Positions 1-9,298 are shown, counted from the first letter of the stretch. The stretch is DNA of 64,000 bases from Bradyrhizobium centrolobii (GCF_001641635.1 NZ_LUUB01000042.1:3363-67362); one strand, 5' to 3'. Program-made: numbers and translations. Notes: generated by a model not told the origin, from the letters alone.

Positions 1-1
1 C

Positions 2-1573
2 GCGGCGCCGCCGCCGCCGCGCCATGGCGGAGGCGGCTGGTTCGGCGGCGACTTCTTCGCACCATTCCAGCAGCCCCAGCAGCAACAGCAGGCCCCGCGC
101 CAGGATTTTTCGCGCGCACCGGCGCCGGCCAAGCGCGAAACGGTCGCTGAGAAGAACGTGCTGGTGATCGGCGACGCCATGGCCGACTGGCTCGCCTATG
201 GCCTGGAAGACGCCTACACCGAGCAGCCCGACATGGGCGTGATCCGCAAGCACAAGACCGCGTCCGGCCTGATCAAGTATCAGCCGCGCGGCGAGCCCTC
301 CGACTGGGCAGCCGCGGCCAAAGGCATCCTCGAGACCGAAAAGCCCGACGTCATCGTCGTCATGCTCGGCCTCAACGACCGCAGTGCGATCCGCGAGCCC
401 GCACCGGACAAATCGGACAAGGCATCCGACAAGAAGAACGACAAGGGCGCGCGCGCCAAGCCGCAAGGAAAGCCCGGCGACGCCAAGCCCGGTGGCACCG
501 ACACGGCCGCCAAGCCGGACGACAAAGCGGTTGACAGCGACCTGCCGCAGGACGAGGTCGACAGCGCCGATGCGCCGCAGCCGCCGGCCGCCGAGAAGAC
601 CGCGCGCTCCCCGAACGGCGTCTACGAATTCCGCGACGACCGCTGGGTCGAGCTCTACAGCAAGAAGATCGAGGAGCTGATCGGCGTCCTCAAAGCCAAG
701 GGCGTGCCGGTGCTCTGGGTCGGCCTGCCCGCTATCCGCGGTCCGAAGGGAACGGCGGACATGCTGTTCCTGGATTCGCTCTACCGCGAGGGCGCGGGCA
801 AGGCGGGCATCACCTATGTCGATGTCTGGGACGGCTTTGTCGATGAAGCCGGCCGCTTCCTCCAGAAGGGCCCCGACTTCGAAGGCCAGATCCGTCAGCT
901 CCGCACCTATGACGGCGTCTATTTCACCAAGGCCGGCGCACGCAAGCTCGCGCACTATGTCGAGCGCGAGATCACGCGTCTGCTCGCAGGCCGCTCGGGC
1001 CCGATTGCATTGCCGAGCGAGCCGGCAACGCCCGACACCAGCGCCGAGCCCGGCAAGCCCGCGCCGCGGCCGCTGGCCGGCCCGATCGTGCCGCTCGTTG
1101 CAGCCTCGATCTCAACCGACCAATTGCTGGGCGGACCGGGCACACGTCCCGCCGCCGTCGACGCGCTCGCCGCCAAGACGCTGGTGAAGGGCGAGCCACT
1201 GACGGCGCCCGCGGGCCGCGCGGATGATTATTCCTGGCCGCGCCGCGAGGTCGGCCGCGAGCAGGCCAAGGGCGATACACCGATGGCGACGACGACGCCT
1301 GACAGCAGCGGCGCCACGCCCGGTTCAGCGGGGGCACCCGGCGCAGCCGCAGCGCTCGCGCCGCCGCCGCCGCCGAGGCTCGCGCCGAAGAAGCCTCCGG
1401 TACCGCAGCAGCAACCGGCCCAGGCAACGCCCTCATTTCGCGATTTCTTCGGCTTCGGGTCGCCGCCACCGCCGCCGCGTCAATTTGCGCCAGCGCCGCG
1501 CAATCCTAATTTCTATCCCGCGATCCCGCGTCCGCCGGGCAATGTTGGGCGATCGGCGGAAATGTTTCGGTAG
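2..1573 (+). CDS. DUF459 / SGNH-hydrolase-like protein, 5' partial
   Basis: The frame is open to the left edge, so the true start lies outside the window; GTG at 158 is inside the protein. The visible part has a Pro/Gln-rich lead-in, then an SGNH-type domain starting at VLVIGDAMADWLAYGLED, a block III motif MLGLNDR, and a C-terminal block DGVYFTKAGARKLAHYVE. A Lys/Asp/Ala-rich insert (about 388-600) splits the domain and a long Pro/Ala-rich tail follows it. SGNH enzymes normally have Ser in block I (GDS) and Asp-x-x-His in block V. Here these positions read GDA and DGVY, so catalysis is doubtful. The family is usually exported and cell-envelope associated. Family call firm, activity unknown. 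Confidence 0.8.
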   Translation, partial: AAPPPPRHGGGGWFGGDFFAPFQQPQQQQQAPRQDFSRAPAPAKRETVAEKNVLVIGDAMADWLAYGLEDAYTEQPDMGVIRKHKTASGLIKYQPRGEPSDWAAAAKGILETEKPDVIVVMLGLNDRSAIREPAPDKSDKASDKKNDKGARAKPQGKPGDAKPGGTDTAAKPDDKAVDSDLPQDEVDSADAPQPPAAEKTARSPNGVYEFRDDRWVELYSKKIEELIGVLKAKGVPVLWVGLPAIRGPKGTADMLFLDSLYREGAGKAGITYVDVWDGFVDEAGRFLQKGPDFEGQIRQLRTYDGVYFTKAGARKLAHYVEREITRLLAGRSGPIALPSEPATPDTSAEPGKPAPRPLAGPIVPLVAASISTDQLLGGPGTRPAAVDALAAKTLVKGEPLTAPAGRADDYSWPRREVGREQAKGDTPMATTTPDSSGATPGSAGAPGAAAALAPPPPPRLAPKKPPVPQQQPAQATPSFRDFFGFGSPPPPPRQFAPAPRNPNFYPAIPRPPGNVGRSAEMFR

Positions 1574-1716
1574 TCGTCTCGCTGAAATGATCTCGCTGAA
1601 ATGAGATGTCATTTCGGGGCGTACGAAATGCACCCCCAAGCAATGTGGAATCTCGCGCCACACATCCGGCTTCCGGTCGCCTCTGACGCGTCGTCCCGGA
1701 ATGCCGTGCTTGGCTG

Positions 1717-2091
1717 CTATCTGTAGTAACGCCAGCGCGGCGGCGGGCGGCGCGCTGGGCGCGACATCAGCAACGCAAGTGCGAAACCGATGCCGCCGGC
1801 GATCAGGAGCGCGCCGAGCGGATTGTCCCGCACCTTGCGAGCGAGCGCCTGCGTGCCGTCGCGGAACGTCTCGCCTCCGCTCTCATAGGCATCCTTCGCG
1901 TAGTCAGCCGCGGCCGCGCCCGCATCGCGCGCGGCGTCCTTGGCCTGACCGTAGAGATTCTGCACCGTGCCTGCAGCTTCCCGCGCCTTGGCCGCCGCCT
2001 GCGTCTTCGCGTCGCCCGTCATCTCTCCGATGGCGCCTTCCGCGCGTCCGGCAAACTCCTTCGCTGATCCGACAATCCGATCGTTGTCCAT
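1717..2091 (-). CDS. CsbD-family stress protein with C-terminal membrane segment
   Basis: 124 aa. The N-terminal part (MDNDRIVGSAKEFAGRAEG and following Lys/Ala-rich helix) matches the CsbD pattern of small stress proteins. A second amphipathic Ala-rich stretch follows, then a hydrophobic segment NPLGALLIAGGIGFALALLM and an Arg/Pro tail. The second half resembles the tail anchor of DUF883 (ElaB/YqjD) proteins, so this may be a CsbD-DUF883-like composite. An EcfG-type promoter lies about 30 nt upstream at 2121-2145, consistent with general stress control. Exact function unknown; probably peripheral to the inner membrane. Confidence 0.8.
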   Translation of the reverse strand: MDNDRIVGSAKEFAGRAEGAIGEMTGDAKTQAAAKAREAAGTVQNLYGQAKDAARDAGAAAADYAKDAYESGGETFRDGTQALARKVRDNPLGALLIAGGIGFALALLMSRPARRPPPRWRYYR

Positions 2092-2120
2092 GACGGTCCT
2101 CCTCGGGGGTCAGCCCAGGT

Positions 2121-2145
2121 AACCGATCAGGCACGGCGCAGTTCC
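2121..2145 (-). promoter_or_regulatory. EcfG-type promoter for the CsbD-like gene
   Basis: On the minus strand GGAAC (2145-2141) is followed after exactly 16 nt by GGTT (2124-2121). The alphaproteobacterial EcfG consensus is GGAAC, 16-17 nt, CGTT, so one base differs. It sits in the 63-bp gap between the SDR gene and the CsbD-like gene and points at the latter. Confidence 0.6.
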
Positions 2146-2154
2146 CTTTAGGTT

Positions 2155-2892
2155 TTACAGAATGAGCCCGCCATCGACGACGAGGGTCTGGCCGATGACG
2201 TAGGACGACAAGGGCGAGGCCAGAAACAGCGCCGCGCCCGCCATGTCAGCCGGCGTGCCCAATCGCCGCAGCGGAATGCGCGCCAGCGCGCCTTCGAGCC
2301 GCTTGGGATTGTCGGTCGTCACCTTCGTCATTTTGGTGTCGACGAGGCCGGGCGCGATGCCGTTGACGCGGATGCCGTCCTCGGCCCACGCCTCGCCCAG
2401 TGTCCGCGTCAATCCGACCGCGCCGGTCTTCGAGGCGTTGTAGGCGGGATTGCCCATGGTGGAGTGATAGGCCGCGGTCGACGACACGATGATCAGCGAG
2501 CCCTTGGTATCCCGCAACATGGAATGAAATCGGCTCGCGCAGGCCATCAGGCTCATCAGGTTGACCTCGACGACTTTACGAAAGCCCGCCATTTCGAATT
2601 CGCCGCGGCGGTAGATCACCGCGCCTTGCGCGAGCACGAGCACATCGAGCCGGTCGAAGGACGGCTTGAACGTTTCAATCGCGCCGGCGCTGCCGACATC
2701 GAGCTGCGCGTAAGCGAGACCCGTGAGGTCTGAGCCTTCTTCCGGCGAATATTCCTTGGCGTGGGCACGCGTGCCGCAAACCGCGACATCCGCGCCCCTG
2801 GCGCGAAAGGCCTGCGCGATGCCGTTGCCGATTCCGCTGGAACCGCCGACGACCAGCACTTGCTTGCCTGTGAAATCGAGCTCGTTCGCCAT
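2155..2892 (-). CDS. SDR-family NAD(P)-dependent oxidoreductase
   Basis: 245 aa, the usual size of a classical short-chain dehydrogenase. It shows the cofactor-binding glycine motif GGSSGIG (residues 17-23), a Ser in the strand before the active site (IIVSSTAAYHS), and the catalytic YNASK. The C-terminus GQTLVVDGGLIL is typical of the family. A Shine-Dalgarno GGGAGG precedes the ATG at 2892. It is divergent from another SDR gene at 2990, which hints at a shared catabolic role, but the substrate cannot be read from sequence. Confidence 0.85.
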   Translation of the reverse strand: MANELDFTGKQVLVVGGSSGIGNGIAQAFRARGADVAVCGTRAHAKEYSPEEGSDLTGLAYAQLDVGSAGAIETFKPSFDRLDVLVLAQGAVIYRRGEFEMAGFRKVVEVNLMSLMACASRFHSMLRDTKGSLIIVSSTAAYHSTMGNPAYNASKTGAVGLTRTLGEAWAEDGIRVNGIAPGLVDTKMTKVTTDNPKRLEGALARIPLRRLGTPADMAGAALFLASPLSSYVIGQTLVVDGGLIL

Positions 2893-2989
2893 CGCGGCCT
2901 CCCTTTATCTTGCTTGTTTGACCTGTCTGCGGATCGATGCAAGCCTTGTCGATCTCATAACAAGAAGCAAGCGCACCTGAGGAAACAGC

Positions 2990-3769
2990 ATGTCCGACTT
3001 CAAGCAGCTCAGCCGGTCCGTGAAGGGCCTGACCGTTCTCGTCACCGGTGCAGCGAGCGGGATGGGCCGCGCGACCGCGCGCGTGTTCGCGGATGAAGGC
3101 GCGCACGTCGCCGTCACCGACCATGACGAACGAGGTGCGCAAGCGGTTGCAAAGGAGATTGCAGCGAGCGGTGGTTCGGCGAAGGCCTGGAAGCTCGATG
3201 TTGCCGACGCCGGCGAGATCAAGCGGGTGGTCAATGATGTCGCCGCGCACTTCGGCGGGCTCGACATCGTCGTCAACAATGCCGGCATCTCCGTGCGCGT
3301 CGCGATCGATGACGACGCTTACGAAGATGCGTGGGCCAAGGGCATCGCCGTAATGCTGACAGCGCATCCGCGCGTCATCCGTGCGGCCCTTCCGCACCTG
3401 CGGAAATCAAAGAGTCCGCGCATCGTCAACATCGCCTCGACCGAGGCGCTTGGCGCCACCGCGCTGCACAGCCCCTATTCGGCGGCGAAGGGCGGCGTCG
3501 CGAGCCTCACCCGCTCGCTCGCGGTCGAACTCGGCCGCGACGGCATCACCGTCAACTGCATCTGCCCGGGCCCGATCCGCACCGCGATCACCGATCGCAT
3601 CCCGGAGGAGCACAAGACGATCTACGCCAAGCGCCGCACGGCACTCGGCCGCTACGGCGACCCCGAGGAGGTCGCGCATATGACGCTCAGCCTGTGCCTG
3701 CCGTCCGCCTCCTTTCTCACCGGTGCGGTGATCCCGGTCGACGGCGGCCTGATGGCACGCAACGCGTAA
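2990..3769 (+). CDS. SDR-family oxidoreductase
   Basis: 259 aa. Classical SDR features are present: TGAASGMG for the dinucleotide fold, NNAG, a Ser in NIASTEALG, the catalytic YSAAKGG, and the substrate-loop motif CICPGPIRT. The ATG at 2990 follows a weak GAGGAAA ribosome site. The next gene (3867) encodes a 2-oxoglutarate dioxygenase on the same strand 97 bp away, so the two could be co-transcribed in degradation of a hydroxy or aryl compound. Substrate unknown. Confidence 0.85.
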   Translation: MSDFKQLSRSVKGLTVLVTGAASGMGRATARVFADEGAHVAVTDHDERGAQAVAKEIAASGGSAKAWKLDVADAGEIKRVVNDVAAHFGGLDIVVNNAGISVRVAIDDDAYEDAWAKGIAVMLTAHPRVIRAALPHLRKSKSPRIVNIASTEALGATALHSPYSAAKGGVASLTRSLAVELGRDGITVNCICPGPIRTAITDRIPEEHKTIYAKRRTALGRYGDPEEVAHMTLSLCLPSASFLTGAVIPVDGGLMARNA

Positions 3770-3866
3770 GAGCCATGCGCGCCAAGCGTTGACATCGCCG
3801 GGTGCGAGAGTAGCTTTTTCGTCAGCAGAGCGGGACCAACCGCTCGCGGTCCGCGGGAGAAACGTC

Positions 3867-4754
3867 ATGACGATCGCCATCCGGCAGCTTCAGAAGCATT
3901 TTGTCGGCGAGGTTTCAGGCCTCGACCTGCGCCAGCCGCTCACGGCGGAAGAGGCACGCGAGATCGAGGCCGCGATGGACAAATACGCCGTGCTCGTCTT
4001 CCACGACCAGGACATCAACGACGAGCAGCAGATGGCCTTCGCGCTGAATTTCGGCCAGCGCGAGGACGCGCGCGGCGGCACCGTCACCAAGGAGAAGGAC
4101 TACCGGCTCTCCTCGGGCCTGAATGACGTCTCTAATCTCGGCAAGGACGGCAAGCCGCTGGCGAAGGACAGCCGCACGCATCTGTTCAATCTCGGCAACT
4201 GCCTCTGGCATTCCGACAGCTCGTTCCGCCCGATCCCCGCAAAATTCTCGCTGCTGTCGGCGCGCGTGGTGAACCCGAAGGGCGGCAACACCGAATTCGC
4301 CGACATGCGCGCGGCCTATGATGCGCTCGATGACGAGATCAAGGCGGAGATCGAGGATCTCGTCTGCGAACACTCGCTGATGTATTCGCGCGGCTCGCTC
4401 GGCTTCACCGAATACAGCGACGAGGAAAGGGAGATGTTCAAGCCGGTGCTGCAGCGGCTGGTGCGCACCCATCCCGTCCATCGTCGCAAGTCGCTCTATC
4501 TCTCATCGCATGCCGGCAAGATCGTCGGCATGAGCGTGCCGGAAGGCCGGCTCTTGCTGCGCGACCTCAACGAGCACGCGACGCAGCCAGAGTTCGTCTA
4601 TGTCCACAAATGGAAACTGCATGATCTCGTGATGTGGGACAACCGCCAGACCATGCACCGCGTCCGCCGCTACGACCAGTCGCAGCCCCGCGACATGCGC
4701 CGCGCCACCGTCGCCGGCACCGAGCCCACGGTGCAGCAGCAGGCGGCGGAGTAG
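3867..4754 (+). CDS. TauD/TfdA-family 2-oxoglutarate-dependent dioxygenase
   Basis: 295 aa. The start at 3867 is chosen because GGGAGA lies 6 nt upstream and the protein then begins MTIAIRQLQKHFVGEVSGLD, normal for the family; an upstream in-frame ATG at 3789 would add an atypical leader. The iron ligands are visible as HSD in the WHSDSSFRP motif and as the distal His of NRQTMHRVRRYD, with the 2-oxoglutarate Arg probably in the following RDMRRATV. Members hydroxylate sulfonates, phenoxyacetates or related small acids; which one applies here is unknown. Confidence 0.85.
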   Translation: MTIAIRQLQKHFVGEVSGLDLRQPLTAEEAREIEAAMDKYAVLVFHDQDINDEQQMAFALNFGQREDARGGTVTKEKDYRLSSGLNDVSNLGKDGKPLAKDSRTHLFNLGNCLWHSDSSFRPIPAKFSLLSARVVNPKGGNTEFADMRAAYDALDDEIKAEIEDLVCEHSLMYSRGSLGFTEYSDEEREMFKPVLQRLVRTHPVHRRKSLYLSSHAGKIVGMSVPEGRLLLRDLNEHATQPEFVYVHKWKLHDLVMWDNRQTMHRVRRYDQSQPRDMRRATVAGTEPTVQQQAAE

Positions 4755-4770
4755 CTACACACTCACCAAT

Positions 4771-4930
4771 GTCGTCCCGGCGAAGGCCGGGCTCACAGCA
4801 TACGGTTTGGCGAAAACTCGTGGTTGCCAGGTTGTTCCCACAACTGCTCCCTGGGTTATGGGTCCCGGATCTGCGCTCCGCTACGGGACAGCGCTCCGCG
4901 CTCCCCGGCGCTGCGCTTGTCCGGGACGAC
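4771..4930. repeat. Palindromic intergenic element (GTCGTCCCGG ends)
   Basis: It begins GTCGTCCCGGCGAAGGCCGG and ends GTCCGGGACGAC, so the outer ends are inverted copies, with further short dyads between (for example GCGCTCCGCG). It lies in the gap between convergent genes. The same end sequence recurs at 6587-6792, 27308-27426, 27500-27525 and 43305-43427, marking a dispersed family of noncoding elements. Confidence 0.7.
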
Positions 4931-4950
4931 GCGGGAGGGTGTTGCGACAG

Positions 4951-5595
4951 CTACGCGTGCCCCGCCTCGTTCGAGAGCATGCCGGGATCGATGCCGATCT
5001 TGCGCAGTGCGCGGGCGTATTTGTCATCGACGTCGCCGCCGAAGATCAGATCCGCATCCGCATCGCAATGCAGCCAGCCGTTGCTCTGGATCTCGGTCTC
5101 GAGCTGGCCCGGCGCCCAGCCGGCATAGCCGAGCGCGAGGATGGCGTGCTTCGGCCCGGAGCCGTTGGCGATGGCCCGCAAGATATCGACGGTTGCGGTG
5201 AGGCAGACGCCGTCGTCGATCCTGAGCGTCGCGTTCTCGATGAAGAAGTCGCTGGAATGCAGCACGAAGCCGCGCCCGGTATCGACCGGGCCGCCGCGCA
5301 GCACCTTCATGCTTTCGGCGTTCTCCGGCAGCTTGATCTGCTCCCCCTTCTTGATGATGCCGAGCTGCACCAGGAGCTCGGGGAAATCAATGCTGCCGGC
5401 GGGTTGATTGACGATGATGCCCATCGCGCCCTCCGCCGAATGCGCGCAGAGATAGATCACCGAGCGCTCGAAGCGCGGATCGCCCATCACCGGCATGGCA
5501 ATCAGGAGGCGGCCGTCGAGATAGCCGGCCGGGGTGTGCTGCGGGGAGCCCGCGGTGTGGGTGCTGTCGCCAGTCCTTTTGCCTTCAGGAGCCAT
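4951..5595 (-). CDS. YqgE/AlgH family protein
   Basis: 214 aa from the ATG at 5595, which has GGAG 8 nt upstream; the frame stays open further but without a ribosome site. Conserved family features are [20 protein letters not shown] near the N-terminus, GIIVNQP in the middle, RGGPV, and a C-terminal [11 protein letters not shown] block. YqgE/AlgH proteins are widespread, cytoplasmic, and of unsettled function; they are often linked to transcriptional control of surface polysaccharides. It is divergent from the DsbD-like gene at 5736. Confidence 0.9.
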   Translation of the reverse strand: MAPEGKRTGDSTHTAGSPQHTPAGYLDGRLLIAMPVMGDPRFERSVIYLCAHSAEGAMGIIVNQPAGSIDFPELLVQLGIIKKGEQIKLPENAESMKVLRGGPVDTGRGFVLHSSDFFIENATLRIDDGVCLTATVDILRAIANGSGPKHAILALGYAGWAPGQLETEIQSNGWLHCDADADLIFGGDVDDKYARALRKIGIDPGMLSNEAGHA

Positions 5596-5735
5596 GGGAA
5601 GCACTCCGGTTTCGATTCCTATCCTGATGTCGGGCCCGCCCGCTGTCAAATCAAGGCTTGCAGCAGCCGGATTCCGGTGCATCCATCACAAGCAATTCAA
5701 TGGTTTGCCCCGAGGTCACCCTGTAAAGACGTGCC

Positions 5736-6578
5736 ATGCTCAACAGAGTTCCCATGCGTGCGGCGATTGGCGTCGCAACAACCCTGCTTGCGTCGTCGTT
5801 GGCGTTTGCGGCCCGCGCCGACGACGCCTCGCCCTGGCAGCGCGACGGACATTCCGCGGTGCGGCTGCTGGCGGGATCGCGCAGCGGCGCGGTCCTGCTC
5901 GGCGGCATCGCCTTTCAGATCCAGCCCGGCTGGAAGACCTACTGGCGCATGCCCGGCGATTCCGGTGTTCCGCCGCGGTTCGACTTCTCGAAGTCGGACA
6001 ATGTCGAGGCGGTGACGGTATTGTGGCCGGCGCCGCTGAAATTCGACGACGGCGCCGGCGGCCATTCGATCGGCTATCACGACCAGATCGTGCTGCCCTT
6101 GCGCATCGTGGCCAAGGCGCCCGACAAGCCGGTGACGCTACGCGCCGAGATCAATTACGCCGTCTGCGAGAAGCTCTGCATTCCCGTCGAGGCCAGCGCC
6201 GAGCTCGGCTTCAACAGCGTCGCCTCGACCGAGGACGCCAATCTCTTTGCGGCGCTGGACACCGTGCCCAAGCCCGCCAATGTCGGCGATCCCAACCCGC
6301 TGACCATCCGCGGCATCAAGCGCGACGGCGCCAACAAGGTGGTCGTCGATGTGGTCGCCCCGGCGGACGCACGCAACGTCAACCTGTTCGTGGAAGGGCC
6401 GACGCCCGACTGGTCGCTGCCGATTCCGGCTCCGGTCGAGCACAGCCCGCCAGGGGTGAAGCGCTTCGCCTTCGAGCTCGACGGGCTGCCGCCCAACACC
6501 AAGCCCGACGGCGCCGCGCTGAAGTTCACGCTGGTCGGGCCTGAGAAGTCGTACGAGTTCAATATCAATCTGGAGTGA
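5736..6578 (+). CDS. Periplasmic DsbD N-domain-like protein
   Basis: 280 aa. A signal peptide is seen (RAAIGVATTLLASSLAFAARA). The mature part resembles the N-terminal immunoglobulin-like thiol-exchange domain of DsbD, with the paired cysteines in NYAVCEKLCIPVEA, but there is no membrane electron-transfer domain and no thioredoxin domain. It may carry reductant in the periplasm for cytochrome c maturation or metal handling, fed by a separate CcdA-type partner elsewhere. A palindromic repeat follows the gene directly. Confidence 0.75.
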   Translation: MLNRVPMRAAIGVATTLLASSLAFAARADDASPWQRDGHSAVRLLAGSRSGAVLLGGIAFQIQPGWKTYWRMPGDSGVPPRFDFSKSDNVEAVTVLWPAPLKFDDGAGGHSIGYHDQIVLPLRIVAKAPDKPVTLRAEINYAVCEKLCIPVEASAELGFNSVASTEDANLFAALDTVPKPANVGDPNPLTIRGIKRDGANKVVVDVVAPADARNVNLFVEGPTPDWSLPIPAPVEHSPPGVKRFAFELDGLPPNTKPDGAALKFTLVGPEKSYEFNINLE

Positions 6579-6586
6579 CTCTTCCC

Positions 6587-6792
6587 GTCGTCCCGGACAA
6601 ACGCAGGGCCGCGCAGCGCGGAGCGCTGTGCCGTAGCGAAGCGCAAATCCAGGACCCATAGCCACAGGGAGTGGTTTGACGAAGATTCGGGGTTACCGCT
6701 TTCGCACTACAACCACGCTCTGGGGTTATCGCGACGCGCGCAAGCGCCCGCGCGGGGGCCGGCCGCGCAATTGTTCACTAGGCCGGGACGAC
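6587..6792. repeat. Palindromic intergenic element (GTCGTCCCGG ends)
   Basis: About 206 bp, starting GTCGTCCCGG and ending CCGGGACGAC, filling most of the gap between the DsbD-like gene and the flippase gene. The interior contains GC-rich dyads such as GCGCAGCGCGGAGCGC. No protein frame in it looks real. Same family as 4771-4930. Confidence 0.7.
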
Positions 6793-6886
6793 GCATTGGG
6801 CGCCCACCCAACCGAATCTTAACGAATGGTTGCTACGCCGAAGGCTGCCGCATCACGCGGGGGCAAGGAATTTCGACGTGGCCGTG

Positions 6887-8245
6887 ATGGACGCTCAATC
6901 CGCAACGACCGGACCGGCTGGCCTGATCGCGCGGTTGCGTGGCAAACTGGCGGGTGGGTCGAGCGAAGCGTCGCTGACGCGCAGGCTTGCCGGCACCATC
7001 TTCCTTATCCGCGTGATCAGCGCAGGCCTTGCCTACGTCTCGCAGGTCCTGCTTGCGCGTTGGATGGGCACGTCCGACTACGGCATCTATGTCTATGTCT
7101 GGACCTGGGTGCTGCTGTTCGGCAGCATGATGGATTTCGGCATCTCGGCCTCCGCGCAAAAAATCATTCCGGAGTATCGCACCAGCGGCGAGCTCGCGCT
7201 GCTGCGCGGCTTCCTCGCCGGCAGCCGCTGGCTGACCTTTGCCGCTTCCACGATGATGTCGCTCGCGCTCGCCGGCATAGTCAGGCTGCTCTCGCCCTGG
7301 ATCGATCCGGCCGAAGAGCTGCCGCTCTATATCGGCTGCATGACGCTGCCCGCCTTCGTCGTCGCCAACACCCAGGACGGCATCGCCCGCTCTCACGACT
7401 GGATGCAGCTCGGCTTGATGCCACAATTCATCATCCGCCAGGCGCTGATCATCGGCATTACGGCCTGCGCCTTCCTGCTCGGCTATCATCTCGGCGCGGT
7501 TGCCGCGATGGTCGCGAGCGCCGGCGCGGTGTGGATCGCGATGGCCGGGCAGATGCTGGTGCTGAACCGCAAGCTCGCCGACCACATCGAGCCCGGTCCC
7601 AGGACTTATGACATCGGCGGCTGGCTTACGGTTTCGCTGCCGATCCTGCTGGTCGAGAGTTTCTACCTGCTGCTCTCCTACACCGACGTCCTGGTGCTTC
7701 AGCAGTTCCGCTCTTCCGAGGAGGTCGGCGTCTACTTCGCCGTGGTGAAGACGCTGGCTCTGGTCTCCTTCATTCACTACGCAATGTCGGCGACGACCGC
7801 GCACCGCTTTGCCGAGTATAACGCGCTCGGCGACAAGGCGCGCCTGTCGGCCTATGTGGCGCACGCCATCAACTGGACGTTCTGGCCTTCGCTGGCGGCG
7901 ACGATCGTGCTGCTCGCGCTCGGCAAGCCGTTGCTCTGGCTGTTCGGGCCGCCATTCGTGGTCGGTTACGACATCATGTTCGTCGCCGCGATCGGGCTCG
8001 TGGTACGCGCCGCGATCGGTCCGGTCGAACGTCTGCTCAACATGCTCGGCCAGCAGAAGGTCTGCGCGCTGGCCTACGCCCTGGCCTTCGTGATGAATGT
8101 GGTACTCTGCGTGGCCTTGGTGCCGCGCTTTGGCGGCCACGGCGCCGCGGCCGCGACATCGATCGCGCTCACCTTCGAGACGGTGCTGCTGTTCTGGATC
8201 GTGCGGCAGCGCGTGGGCCTGCACGTGCTGGCGATCGGCAAATAG
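6887..8245 (+). CDS. Oligosaccharide flippase family membrane protein (Wzx/MATE-like)
   Basis: About 452 aa and almost entirely hydrophobic, with around 12-14 predicted membrane spans. The opening LTRRLAGTIFLIRVISAGLAYVSQVLLARWMG is the usual first helix and loop of lipopolysaccharide or capsule repeat-unit flippases. Start choice: ATG at 6887 is used, but GTG at 6878 has AAGGAA at a good 7-nt distance and is equally possible. No glycosyltransferase neighbours are in the window, so the sugar lipid moved is unknown. Confidence 0.82.
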   Translation: MDAQSATTGPAGLIARLRGKLAGGSSEASLTRRLAGTIFLIRVISAGLAYVSQVLLARWMGTSDYGIYVYVWTWVLLFGSMMDFGISASAQKIIPEYRTSGELALLRGFLAGSRWLTFAASTMMSLALAGIVRLLSPWIDPAEELPLYIGCMTLPAFVVANTQDGIARSHDWMQLGLMPQFIIRQALIIGITACAFLLGYHLGAVAAMVASAGAVWIAMAGQMLVLNRKLADHIEPGPRTYDIGGWLTVSLPILLVESFYLLLSYTDVLVLQQFRSSEEVGVYFAVVKTLALVSFIHYAMSATTAHRFAEYNALGDKARLSAYVAHAINWTFWPSLAATIVLLALGKPLLWLFGPPFVVGYDIMFVAAIGLVVRAAIGPVERLLNMLGQQKVCALAYALAFVMNVVLCVALVPRFGGHGAAAATSIALTFETVLLFWIVRQRVGLHVLAIGK

Positions 8246-8433
8246 GCCGCGCGGCCTACCCTGCCCAAAGGGAACGGTGATCTCGCGAGACGCTCGCAAA
8301 CAGGGCAAAATGGCTGCCCATGTTAGCCCTGCAGCATGATTTTTCTTATTTGACCCAGGTGGTTGCACCACAGGGAAAGTTTATTCTACGTCATATTGCC
8401 CAAAGGACGAGATAAACCTAAGATTCCGCGGAC

Positions 8434-9258
8434 ATGATCGATCCTCTTTACGTGGCCTCGGGATTCGGCGTCGGCCTGCTTGTCGGCATGACCGGCGTGG
8501 GTGGCGGTTCGCTGATGACGCCGCTTCTGATCCTCCTGTTCGGCGTCCATCCATCGACCGCGGTCGGAACCGATCTGCTCTATGCCGCCGGCACCAAGAC
8601 GGGCGGCAGCGTGGTGCATGGCTGGTCGCGCAGCGTGCATTGGCCGGCGGTACTGCGGCTCGCCTGCGGCAGCATTCCGGCAAGCGCCCTGACGTTGTTC
8701 GTGCTGTGGAAGCTCGATCTCAAGAGCGAAGCCGAGCGCAATCTGGTAAACTTGGTGCTGTGCTTTGCGCTGATGTTGACGGCGATCTCGCTGATCTTCC
8801 GCAAGTCGATCATGGAGCGCTACCGCCGGCGTCTGCAAAAGATCGATGACCGCACCACGGCGATCGCGACCGTCATCACCGGTATCGTGCTCGGCGTATT
8901 GGTGTCGATTTCGTCGGTCGGCGCCGGCGCGGTTGGCGTGACCGTGCTGCTGCTGCTCTACCCGCGCCTGCCGATGGCGACCATCGTCGGCTCGGACATC
9001 GCGCATGCAGTACCATTGACGCTGGTGGCCGGCACCGGGCACTGGATGCTCGGCTCGGTCGACTGGCACCTGATGGGCGTGCTGCTGATGGGCTCGCTGC
9101 CCGGCATCATCGTCGGCAGCTACAGCGCGACCCGCATGCCGGAGACGGTGCTGCGCCTCGCGCTCGCCTGCGTCCTCGTCGTGGTCGCAAGCAAGATCAT
9201 GTTCACCGAGCTGAACCTGTCATCCGCGATCGTGACGGCTCTGGCCTGGAGCCATTGA
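8434..9258 (+). CDS. TauE/SafE family sulfite/organosulfonate exporter
   Basis: 274 aa with about eight membrane helices. The family signature appears twice: GLLVGMTGVGGGSLMTPLL near the N-terminus and GVLVSISSVGAGAVGVTVLL in the second half, reflecting the internal duplication. Family members move sulfite, sulfonates or other anions across the inner membrane. The assimilatory sulfate genes begin only 2.7 kb downstream, but other genes intervene, so a sulfur role is only an inference. A strong hairpin follows at 9266. Confidence 0.85.
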   Translation: MIDPLYVASGFGVGLLVGMTGVGGGSLMTPLLILLFGVHPSTAVGTDLLYAAGTKTGGSVVHGWSRSVHWPAVLRLACGSIPASALTLFVLWKLDLKSEAERNLVNLVLCFALMLTAISLIFRKSIMERYRRRLQKIDDRTTAIATVITGIVLGVLVSISSVGAGAVGVTVLLLLYPRLPMATIVGSDIAHAVPLTLVAGTGHWMLGSVDWHLMGVLLMGSLPGIIVGSYSATRMPETVLRLALACVLVVVASKIMFTELNLSSAIVTALAWSH

Positions 9259-9265
9259 GCCAGGC

Positions 9266-9298
9266 GTGGTGAGGAGAACTTCCTCACCACTGCCGTTT
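9266..9298. terminator. Bidirectional hairpin terminator between tauE-like gene and bdhA
   Basis: GTGGTGAGGA (9266-9275) and TCCTCACCAC (9281-9290) form a perfect 10-bp stem with a 5-nt loop, followed by CGTTTTG on the plus strand. It lies between convergent genes and probably serves both. Confidence 0.75.

Noticed and set aside
8280..8320. GGAAC upstream of the TauE-like gene as a further EcfG promoter
   Set aside because: The bases 16-17 nt downstream are GCTC/CTCG, not CGTT-like, and the position is far from the start codon.
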